Below are positions 1-7,500 of a DNA stretch of 19,530 nt, piece after piece. This stretch comes from SCUN01 sp964343975 (GTDB lineage: Bacteria; Acidobacteriota; Vicinamibacteria; Vicinamibacterales; SCN-69-37). The notes below the pieces were generated by a model. It saw only the letters and a list, made by a program, of their open reading frames with translations. It did no database searches and had not been told where the DNA came from. The stretch lies in the NCBI GenBank assembly GCA_964343975.1, contig CAYFLU010000051.1:1-19530 (forward strand), read 5' to 3'. A program made the position numbers and the translations under genes. Every line of letters begins with the position of its first letter. Within the stretch, counting starts at the first letter, position 1.

Positions 1-1111
1 GCACTTCGTCCTTGAAGAGCTCGCGCAGCGGCTCGATGAGCTTGAAGCGCATGCGCTCCGGCAAGCCGCCGACGTTGTGGTGGCTCTTGATCACCGCCGA
101 CGGCCCCTTCACCGACACGCTTTCGATCACGTCGGGATAGAGCGTGCCCTGTGCGAGGAAGTCGAAGGTGCCGAGTTCGTTCGCGCGCTTCTCGAAGACG
201 TCGATGAAGAGCCCGCCGATGATCTTGCGCTTCTTCTCGGGATCGGTGACGTCCTTGAGGGCGGCGAGGAACTCGTCGGTCGCGTCGACGAACTCGAGGT
301 TCAGGCCCAGGCGCTCGAAGCGCGTGCGGACCTGCTGCGCCTCGTTCAGCCGCAGGAGCCCGTTGTCGACGAAGACACACGTGAGGCGCGGCCCGATCGC
401 CTTGTGGATGAGCATCGCCGCCACCGTGGAGTCGACGCCGCCCGAGAGCCCGCAGAGCACCCGGCCGTCGCCGACCGTCGCCCGGATCTTCTCCACGCTC
501 TCGTCGACGAACGACCGCATGGTCCAATCGCCGCGGCAGCCGCACACGCCAAAGGCGAAGTTCTTGAGGATGTCGCCACCGTGCTCGGTGTGCACGACTT
601 CGGGATGAAACAGGATGCCGTAGATCCCGCGCGTCGTGTCCTGCATGCCGACGACCGGCGCCGTGGCGCTCGTCGCGGTGACGTCGAACCCGGGCGGCGG
701 CGCCGCGACGAAATCGCCGTGACTCGCCCACACGCGGATCGCCGGTGGCAGCGACGCAAACAGCCGGCACTCGCCCTGCGGCGTGACCTGAGCGTGGCCG
801 AATTCGCGGTGCCCCGACTTGCCGACCGTGCCGCCGAACAGCTTCGTGAGCAGCTGCATGCCGTAGCAGATGCCGAGCACCGGCACGCCAAGCGCGAACA
901 CGCCCTCGTCCACCATCGGCGCGCCCTCATCCAACACACTGCTGGGGCCGCCCGAGAGGATCACGCCGGCCGGACGCCGCCGGGCCACGTCAGCCGCCGG
1001 GGTCGAGTGCGGCACGATCTCCGTGTACACCGACAACTCGCGGAGACGACGGGCAATCAATTGGGTGTACTGCGAGCCGAAATCCAGAACGACTACGGTC
1101 TGATGCGTCAC
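1..1111 (-). CDS. guaA: GMP synthase (glutamine-hydrolysing), C-terminus cut by window edge
   Basis: GuaA converts XMP to GMP with ATP and glutamine, the last step of de novo guanine nucleotide synthesis in the cytoplasm. The minus strand reads open from a GTG at 1111 to the left window edge, giving 370 residues of a family usually about 510-525 long. The N-terminal class I glutamine amidotransferase domain shows DFGSQYTQLIARR (10-22), the nucleophile Cys82 in GICYGMQL, and His169/Glu171 in FHPEV. The ATP-pyrophosphatase domain begins near residue 200 with the P-loop SGGVDS (223-228), followed by FVDNGLLR, QGTLYPDVIES and KSHHNVGGLPE. The dimerisation domain is largely off the window. GTG was chosen because TxxTVVVLDFGSQ begins immediately after it. 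No Shine-Dalgarno is evident. The gene is divergent from the propeller gene at 1182, and a TATAAT lies about 60 bases upstream. Identification is very secure. Confidence 0.97.
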   Translation of the reverse strand, partial: MTHQTVVVLDFGSQYTQLIARRLRELSVYTEIVPHSTPAADVARRRPAGVILSGGPSSVLDEGAPMVDEGVFALGVPVLGICYGMQLLTKLFGGTVGKSGHREFGHAQVTPQGECRLFASLPPAIRVWASHGDFVAAPPPGFDVTATSATAPVVGMQDTTRGIYGILFHPEVVHTEHGGDILKNFAFGVCGCRGDWTMRSFVDESVEKIRATVGDGRVLCGLSGGVDSTVAAMLIHKAIGPRLTCVFVDNGLLRLNEAQQVRTRFERLGLNLEFVDATDEFLAALKDVTDPEKKRKIIGGLFIDVFEKRANELGTFDFLAQGTLYPDVIESVSVKGPSAVIKSHHNVGGLPERMRFKLIEPLRELFKDEV

Positions 1112-1138
1112 GTTGGGCTCAATGTGTGGCAAAAGCGA

Positions 1139-1153
1139 GGCCGGACTCCGGCC
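1139..1153. repeat. 15-bp palindrome in the guaA/propeller intergenic region
   Basis: GGCCGGACTCCGGCC has perfect 7-bp arms around one central base. It lies in the predicted guaA leader and in the -29 to -43 region of the divergent propeller gene. It could be an operator serving both genes or simply a GC-rich chance palindrome. The sequence does not identify a binding protein. Confidence 0.35.
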
Positions 1154-1169
1154 GATCGCAGGTCACCGC

Positions 1170-1175
1170 TATTAT
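1170..1175 (+). promoter_or_regulatory. Candidate leaderless -10 element for the propeller gene
   Basis: TATTAT ends six bases before the GTG at 1182. That places it exactly at -12 to -7 if transcription begins on the start codon. No Shine-Dalgarno precedes this GTG; the nearest AGG-containing stretch is about 18 bases upstream. This is the arrangement expected of a leaderless mRNA. The element overlaps the guaA TATAAT on the other strand, so the two promoters probably cannot be used at the same moment. Confidence 0.4.
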
Positions 1176-1176
1176 A
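1171..1176 (-). promoter_or_regulatory. Candidate -10 element of guaA
   Basis: The minus strand carries an exact TATAAT here. Transcription would start near 1164 and give guaA a leader of roughly 53 bases. No good -35 match lies 16-18 bases upstream, so the call rests on the perfect -10 hexamer and its place in the only gap before guaA. It overlaps the candidate -10 of the oppositely oriented gene by five bases. The leader is too short for a purine riboswitch. Confidence 0.45.
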
Positions 1177-1181
1177 AGCGT

Positions 1182-2354
1182 GTGCGTCACTTAGCAGGCA
1201 TCGTCTCGCTCGTGATTCTGAGTGCTGGCGCCGCAGATTTCCATGCGGCGACGCCTCGAGTAGCGCCCGCGGCGCTGCCGTTCGCGCCGTCGTGGTCACG
1301 TGAGTTCGCCGGCGCGCCGCCCGTGGCGGCCGCGGTGTCGGACGCGGGCTGGATCGTGGCGGGCTTTGCCGATCACGTCGAGTTCGTCGCGGCAGACTCC
1401 GGAGAGCGCGCGGCGACCCTGCCGATCCCGGCGGCGCGACTGAGTTGTCAGGCGGCCCTGTGCCTCGCCGCGGACGAGTCGACCATTCGCGCCGTCGACG
1501 TCACCCGCCGGACCGTCTCGTGGCAGCGCCCGCTCCCGGCACCACTCGTCGCCGACCCCGTGCTCCGGAGCGGCTGGGTGTTTCTCACAACGGGCGACGG
1601 CCAGATCGCGGCCTTGCGCGAATCGGACGGCACAACCGTCTGGACGTACGCGGCGCACGCGCCGCTGACCGGCGCGCCGTCGGTCGACGGCGATCGGCTC
1701 GCGCTGGCGACGACGCGCGATGAGGTCACGCTGCTCGATGTGCGGACCGGAAAAGCGGTGTGGACCACGCCGATCTACACCGGGCATCCGGGCGCGCCGA
1801 AACTCGGCGGCGGCACCGTGCTCGTCGGCACCGACGCGCGCGAGTTGCTCTTCATCGACGCCGAGAACGGACGCCTCCTGGCCACCCAGCGCCCCGCCTC
1901 CGCGATCGTCGGCGCGCCGGCGCTCGACGAGCATTCGGTGTACACCGTCGGCTTCGACGGCGTGCTGCGCGCGTTCGACCGCGGCACGCGCGCGTTGAGC
2001 TGGTATGCAGATCTGCCGACGCGTCCCGCCGCGTCGGGCCTGGCAGCCGGCGGCGACCTTGTCGTGGTCGCCCTCCGCACGGGGGCGTTTTACGGGTATC
2101 TCTGGGACACGACCGGCAAGAAACCCGCCGTCGCGATCGCCGCGCCCGGCGCGGCCGACACGTCGCAGCGACTGCTCGTGCCGCCGATCATCGCCGGGAC
2201 GGGCGTGGGCATGCGGCTCGTAACGATCAGCGGCGGCGTGGGAGATGCGTCGAAGTGGTCGGCCACGCTCTTCAGCGGCGGTGCCCGCCTCGCCGTCAGC
2301 GAGACGCCGGCAATGGTGTCCGGGCTGGGGCTGACGCTGACGAAGCCTCAGTAA
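1182..2354 (+). CDS. Secreted PQQ-like beta-propeller repeat protein
   Basis: From the GTG at 1182 the protein is 390 residues. It opens with a signal peptide: a basic start, a hydrophobic core (LAGIVSLVILSAGA), then an Ala-rich cleavage region near residues 17-23, so it should be exported. The mature part is made of PQQ/WD-like blades recognisable by repeats such as ALRESDGTTVWTY, LLDVRTGKAVWTT, FIDAENGRLLATQ and AFDRGTRALSWYA, each strand ending in a Trp-like position. BamB of the outer-membrane assembly machine shares this fold, but no lipobox Cys is present and nothing else points to that role; the ligand or partner is unknown. An in-frame ATG at 1113 would start earlier, but it would place the hydrophobic segment more than 20 residues in and cross the guaA promoter. 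The last 59 bases overlap the convergent aminotransferase gene. Confidence 0.8.
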   Translation: MRHLAGIVSLVILSAGAADFHAATPRVAPAALPFAPSWSREFAGAPPVAAAVSDAGWIVAGFADHVEFVAADSGERAATLPIPAARLSCQAALCLAADESTIRAVDVTRRTVSWQRPLPAPLVADPVLRSGWVFLTTGDGQIAALRESDGTTVWTYAAHAPLTGAPSVDGDRLALATTRDEVTLLDVRTGKAVWTTPIYTGHPGAPKLGGGTVLVGTDARELLFIDAENGRLLATQRPASAIVGAPALDEHSVYTVGFDGVLRAFDRGTRALSWYADLPTRPAASGLAAGGDLVVVALRTGAFYGYLWDTTGKKPAVAIAAPGAADTSQRLLVPPIIAGTGVGMRLVTISGGVGDASKWSATLFSGGARLAVSETPAMVSGLGLTLTKPQ

Positions 2355-3552
2355 CCGCCGCGGCAAACCGCCGCACGCCTTCCTGAATCTGTGCCGGCGT
2401 GGGCTTCGAGAATGCCAGGCGCACGTAGTGCGCGCCTTCACCATTCACGAAGAACGCATCGCCGGTCACGTAGATCACGCCGTGTCGCTGCGCGACCGGC
2501 AGCAGTGTCGTCGCGTCGAGGCTCTCCGGCAAGTGCGTCCAGAGAAAGAAGCCGCCGCGCGGTGTGACCCAGGAGAGACGCGCACCGAACTGATCGCGGA
2601 GCGCTGCTTCCATCACGCCGCGCTTCTCGGTGTAGGCCGCGCGCAACCGCGGCAACTGGCGCGCGAGCACGCCGCGCCGGCACGCTTCAGCGACCAGGCG
2701 CTGATCGAGCGCGCCCGTGCAGAGATCGATCGACTGCTTGGCGAGATCGAACCGCGCGGTGAGCGGGGCCGGCGCGCTGATCCACGCCGTGCGGAGGCCG
2801 GGTGCCAGCGTCTTCGAGAAGCTGCTGAGGTAGATCACGCGTCCCTCGGTGTCGTCGGCCGCCATCGGGCGCGTGTCGGCCGCCTGCGTCACATCGGGGA
2901 AGTACAGCTCGCCGTACGGGTCGTCCTCGATGAGGAGCAGATCTTCGCGTGCCGCCCACTCGAGCAGCGCGTGTCGCTTCGCCTGACTCACGAGCAGGCC
3001 AGTCGGATTCTGGAAGTTCGGCACCGTGTAGAACGCCTTCACCGTGCGCCCCGCCGCGCGCAGCCGCCGCAACGTGGCGGAGAGCGCGTCCATGTCCACG
3101 CCATCGGCGGCTTGCGGCACGCCGACCAATTCCGCGCCGACGTTCTTCAGCGCCGAGATCGCGCCGACATACGACGGCAGTTCCACGAGCACCACATCGC
3201 CCGGATCACACAGCACCGTGGCCACCAGATCCAGGCCCTGCTGCGATCCGGTGGTCACGATCAGCTGCTCGAGCGAACTCGTGACACCGCGTTGCGCCAT
3301 GATCTCGAGGATCACATCCAGTAACGGACGATAGCCGCGCGTGGCGCCGTACTGCAGCACGGAGCCGTCCGTACCGCTCAGGACATCGCCGGCGATCTCG
3401 CGCAACTCGGCCCACGGCAAGAGGGCCTCCTCCGGATAGCCCGGCGCGAACGACACGATGTCCTTGGCGTTGGCGAGCAGCGTGCCCATCTTCCGGATCG
3501 CCGACTCGCGCAAGCCGCTTCCCTGCCGCGACAAAAACGCCTCGTAGTTCAT
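2296..3552 (-). CDS. PLP-dependent aminotransferase, fold type I (2-aminoadipate/MocR-like catalytic domain)
   Basis: The product is a 418-residue class I/II aminotransferase, cytoplasmic. Conserved family features are visible in order: SFAPGYPEE and LQYGATRGYRPL near residues 34-78, the cofactor-contacting TTGSQQGLDL (100-109), PNFQNPTG (178-185), IEDDPYGELYF (208-218), the Schiff-base lysine K247 in SSFSKTLAPGLRTAW, and a C-terminal substrate-carboxylate arginine in HYVRLAFS. This subgroup includes LysN-type 2-aminoadipate transaminases, aromatic/branched-chain transaminases and the catalytic half of MocR regulators. No helix-turn-helix domain precedes it, so it should be an enzyme; the substrate cannot be told. 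The ATG at 3552 overlaps the stop of the upstream membrane protein (ATGA) and has GGAG eight bases before it, indicating translational coupling. The last roughly 19 residues, rich in Ala, Ser and Pro, are a non-conserved tail encoded opposite the propeller gene. The upstream in-frame extension to 3975 is antisense to the membrane protein and was rejected. Confidence 0.9.
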   Translation of the reverse strand: MNYEAFLSRQGSGLRESAIRKMGTLLANAKDIVSFAPGYPEEALLPWAELREIAGDVLSGTDGSVLQYGATRGYRPLLDVILEIMAQRGVTSSLEQLIVTTGSQQGLDLVATVLCDPGDVVLVELPSYVGAISALKNVGAELVGVPQAADGVDMDALSATLRRLRAAGRTVKAFYTVPNFQNPTGLLVSQAKRHALLEWAAREDLLLIEDDPYGELYFPDVTQAADTRPMAADDTEGRVIYLSSFSKTLAPGLRTAWISAPAPLTARFDLAKQSIDLCTGALDQRLVAEACRRGVLARQLPRLRAAYTEKRGVMEAALRDQFGARLSWVTPRGGFFLWTHLPESLDATTLLPVAQRHGVIYVTGDAFFVNGEGAHYVRLAFSKPTPAQIQEGVRRFAAAVTEASSASAPARTPLPASR

Positions 3553-4520
3553 TCGCTCAGCTCCATGAATCGACGGTACTGCGTCGTGTAGGACGCAAGC
3601 GCCGTGAGATCGACAAACTCGAAGACCAGACCGCGCAACAGCCACGCCGCCGCCTGCAGCGGCACGACCGCCAGCCCGACGAGCGGCACCCAGGCCACCA
3701 GCCCGAGCGCGGCCGTGAGCACGAGCGAAGCGGCCGTGCCGACGATGCTGATCGTGAGCATCACGGCAAAGATGCCCGCCACTTCCCGGGCGTCGTGCAG
3801 CAGGTACACCCGCAATCGCGCCCACGCCGTGGTGAGCGACGTGTCGTCGGCCACGATGACGATCTGCAGCAGCAGGTACACCAGATTCACGATGGTGCCG
3901 AGAATGAGCACGGCGCTCGTCGCGATGAGGAGCACGAGCGGAAAGGCGGAGATCCACTCGGTGCGCGTCGCCCACCGGTACGCCGACACCATCAGCACGG
4001 CGTAGAGGGTGCCGATCGTCACATAGACCGCCGAAGTCCAGAGACCAAGCGTCACAAAGCGCCGGCCGAATCGCTGGACGCCGCCGATGAAGATCTCGAG
4101 ACGCGAGGCCGATGCACGGCGCATCAGCTCGAACCGCAAGGACCCGGCGTGCAACTCGTCGGAGGCCTGTCGCTCGCCCTGCACCAGCACGCCGAGCGTC
4201 CCGGCCTTCACGAGAAACAGGACAATCGCGCCGCCCAGCGCCACGACGGCCACGGCCAGGACAAACGTCACGAGCGCCATGGGGGCGTCGATGAGCGAGG
4301 TCAGCACCAGCCCCGCGCTCGCGCGCAGGCCGTTCGACAGGATCGACGACAGGTCGTCACCGAGCAGCACCGCGACCATCAGGGCTCCGCCGACCACCGG
4401 AACGCCGAGGAGCGCCTTGTACAGGGTGTCGCCGACGAACTCGACGGCCACAAGCGGCCAGTTCGCGCCGGTGACCAATCCTCCGCGCCTGAGGGCGCCC
4501 CGCAACGGCAGAGACGACAT
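3549..4520 (-). CDS. Multi-pass integral membrane protein of unknown function
   Basis: I do not recognise the family. The 323 residues contain about six hydrophobic segments: near residues 33-53 and 66-78 (weaker), 82-105, 157-178, 192-220, 243-270 and 275-297. A soluble loop sits around 110-150 (GERQASDELHAGSLRFELMRRASASRLE). The N-terminus is short and basic (LRGALRRGG). The layout resembles glycerophosphoryl-diester/DUF-type six-helix membrane proteins with no visible catalytic motif. The ATG at 4520 is 51 bases from the divergent kinase start. Its stop codon is shared with the aminotransferase start through ATGA, so the two proteins are made from one message. The aminotransferase has no membrane segment, so any physical link is speculative. 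Confidence 0.75.
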   Translation of the reverse strand: MSSLPLRGALRRGGLVTGANWPLVAVEFVGDTLYKALLGVPVVGGALMVAVLLGDDLSSILSNGLRASAGLVLTSLIDAPMALVTFVLAVAVVALGGAIVLFLVKAGTLGVLVQGERQASDELHAGSLRFELMRRASASRLEIFIGGVQRFGRRFVTLGLWTSAVYVTIGTLYAVLMVSAYRWATRTEWISAFPLVLLIATSAVLILGTIVNLVYLLLQIVIVADDTSLTTAWARLRVYLLHDAREVAGIFAVMLTISIVGTAASLVLTAALGLVAWVPLVGLAVVPLQAAAWLLRGLVFEFVDLTALASYTTQYRRFMELSE

Positions 4521-4531
4521 GTCTTCAGTGG

Positions 4532-4537
4532 TATTCT
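4532..4537 (+). promoter_or_regulatory. Candidate -10 element in the kinase/membrane-protein divergent gap
   Basis: TATTCT on the plus strand would start transcription near 4544 and give the kinase a leader of about 28 bases. The same few bases read AGAATA on the other strand and could serve the membrane protein with a very short leader. Neither has a convincing -35, so this is weak evidence based on position in a 51-base gap that must hold both promoters. Confidence 0.25.
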
Positions 4538-4571
4538 GACACGCGGTTGTCCGCCCTGCCCCGGGACTCCG

Positions 4572-7500
4572 GTGCGCATACCAACGTCACGCGTTCTCCT
4601 CGCCGGCCTTCTGCTGACCCTCGCCTTGGGCGTGGGTGCGGTGCTGTGGGATGTCGCGCGCTTCGGCACCACGCCGGATGCCACACGCGCCCGCCTGCAG
4701 ACCTATCTGCAGACCGACCTCACGCGGCGCGCCGACGAGCTGACGCGGCTCACCGCCCGCGCCGTCCCGCTCTCGTCGCGAGTGCTCGCTGCCACCGGCG
4801 ATCGCGACAGCCTGCCTCAGCTGTTTCTCGATCTGGTCGGCGCAACCAGCGACACGCACGGCACGGCCTCGCTCACCATCTACTCCGCCGACTACCGCAC
4901 GCTCGCCTGGAGTGACGGCCCCGCCGAAGACCTGCCGGCCGACCGGCTGCGCGCCGCCGACGCCCTCTTTCTCACCGAAGGCACCCTCGGTCTGCGACTC
5001 GTCCACACCCGTCAATTGCGCAGCGAGGATCGTCTCGCGGGCGTGGCCGCCGCCGAACGGCTGCTGTCGTTTGCCGTCGGGGGCGCCGCCGACACGCATG
5101 AGGCGTATCCCACGCCCTACGGCGACGTGATGCTCGTGCTCCCGTCGGTCTCGAGCGCGGCCGACAACCTCGCGCGCCCGTACTCCTTCATGCTCACGGC
5201 CGCGTCGGGCGCGCCGCTGGCCGAAGTGCGCTTCGATCCCGACGTGATCGGCCGTACGCGCTCGCTGTTCCGGTGGCGTCTGGCGGCCGTGGCCCTCCTC
5301 CCGCTCCTCATTACGGGACTGCTCCTGACGCGTCGCCTGCTCGACGCCCGGCGCGAAGCGGACGCGGCGGCGTATCTGCCGTGGACCATCGCCGCGACGG
5401 CCGCCGCCGCCGCGCTGGCGCTCGCGCTCGGCGTCATCGCGAAAGCCGCCGGCATGAGCGACATTCTGCGCGCGCCCGTGTGGGGCGGCCTCGCGCTCGC
5501 GGTCAGCGCCATCGGACCGCTCTCGTGGTGGTGGCGCGTGCGCCCCGCGCCCGTCGCGGAGGCCACGCGCCGCGGATTCGCCGTCGAACATCTCGCGTCG
5601 GGGATCATCGCGGCCGCCGCCATCACCGGACTCTTCTGGTTCCTCGACGCGCGGCCCTTCGCGGCCAGCGCGGAACCCTGGCTCTTCCCCGTCTTTCCCA
5701 TTCACTGGCCGAGCGTGCTCGAGTTGTGCGGCGCCCTCTTTGTGACGATCGCCGCCGTGTGGACGGCGATGGCGTGCGTCGGAACAGTCGCCGATCGCTG
5801 GCGCACGCGCGACCGCTCTGGCCGCGGGTTCGCCGCCGTGCTGTGGCTCGTGCCGATCGGCCTGTCGCTCACCGCGATGTCGGCGCTGGGCCACCACGTG
5901 CCCGTGACGGGCGCGGCCCCCGTCATCGTCGCGGTCCTGGCCGCGGGCCTCTGGGGCCACGCCCTGCGCGAACGCTACCGACGCGCCTCGCCGTCGGCGC
6001 AACTCTGGATGCTGTTTCTCTGGCTGGCCCTGCCGGCGCTCTTGACGTATCCGGCGATGCATATCGAAGCCGAGGCAGCCGCGCGCCGCCTCGTCGAGTC
6101 GAACTACGTGATCGCCGTGCAGCGCGCCGAGCAGCCGCAGCATCTGCAGGAAGAGCTCCGCGCCGCGCAGGCCGAGGTCGACGCGTTCCCCGGCCTGGCC
6201 GATCTCGCCAACGAGGCACCGCAGACCCCGACGCAAGCCGCATTCACCATCTGGAGCCGCACACGGCTGGCGCGGAACCGCATCACGTCCGCACTCGAGC
6301 TCTACAACGCGTCGGGCGAACTCGTCAGCCGCTTTGCCTTGAACGTGCCCGAATACGGCGCGCCCGGACTCGGCGAGCGCGTCTCGAACTGCACGTGGAC
6401 GCAATCGGGCGAAGCCGGCCGCTTCGGCGCCGAAGAGCGGCGTATGCTGCGCGGCGAACGCGCCCTCTGCACCCAGGACGGCCACTCGCGCGGAACCATC
6501 GTCGTGCACCTGATGCCCGACTACCGGTCGCTGTCGTTCGTGCCGACCAACGACCCGTACTTCGACGTTCTCCGCACGAGCGGCAGCGAACGCGCATCGC
6601 GCCTCACCGACCTGCAAGTGGCCGTGTATGGCTGGGGCGCCCTCACGCGCTTCACGTCCGCCAACGCGGCGTGGGCGCTCACGCCGGATCTGCTCGAGCG
6701 CCTGTACCAGTCACGTGCGCCGTTCTGGACCCGCCTCACCTCCGAAGGGCGACCGTCGGACGTGTATTTCGCCAACGACCGCGGCGGCATCTACGCGGTC
6801 GGCATTCCCGTCATCTCCGCGTTCGAGCACCTCACGCGCATCGCCGAAACGCTGACCTTGCTCGCCATCGCGTATGTGCTCGGCCTGCTGATCGACACGG
6901 CCATGAGCCGCTTCGTCCGGCGGCGCGACGCGCCTCTCACGGTGCTGATCGACGACGTGCGTCGCAGTTTTTATCGGAAGTTGTTCCTGTCCTTCGTGCT
7001 CGCGGCCGTCGGCCCGGTCGTGGCGATGTCGCTCGTGTTCGGCACCTACATGTCCGGCAAGCTGCGGGCCGACATCGAAAGCGAGTCCTCGGATGTCGTG
7101 ACGCTCGCGCGCCGCGTCTTCGAGGAACTGCTCACGCTCCAGCAGTCGGCGCCGACCGATGACGTGCTCGTGTGGATCGGACAGGCGCTCAATCAGGACG
7201 TCAACCTCTTCGCGGGTTCCCAGCTCGTGGCCACCAGTCAGCGCGACCTCTTCGACTCTGGCCTGCTCCCCACGCGCACCCCCGCCGCGGTGTATCGCAG
7301 CATCGCGCTCAACCGGCTGCCGAGTTTCACGGTGGAAGACCGGCTCGGCGGCTTCGCCTACCTCGTCGCCGCGGCGCCGGTGCCGGGGCGTGGACGCGAC
7401 ACGATCCTGAGCGTCCCGCTGGCCTCACGTCAGCGCGAGCTCGCGCACGAACTCGACGAGCTGAACCGCGGCGTGCTCGTCGGCGGCGTGCTTGTCGTGA

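Noticed and set aside
1112..1170. Guanine riboswitch before guaA
   Set aside because: The predicted leader is only about 53 bases and lacks the conserved purine-aptamer three-way junction.
77..1177. 366-codon plus-strand open frame
   Set aside because: It is the shadow of guaA on the opposite strand; the translation is Arg/His/Ala-rich with no recognisable domain.
3553..3975. N-terminal extension of the aminotransferase to 3975
   Set aside because: It lies out of frame within the membrane-protein gene and adds an Arg/Gly/Ala-rich string. The ATGA overlap and GGAG site fix the start at 3552.
3795..4571. Upstream in-frame extension of the kinase to an ATG at 3795
   Set aside because: It runs antisense through the membrane-protein gene, is low-complexity and highly charged, and would bury the first membrane helix. 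The GTG at 4572 directly precedes that helix.
4587..6617. 676-codon open frame on the minus strand, opposite the kinase gene
   Set aside because: Its translation is an Arg/Gly/Glu/Ala-rich string without domains, typical of high-GC antisense frames. The plus strand there encodes the clear NtrY-like kinase.
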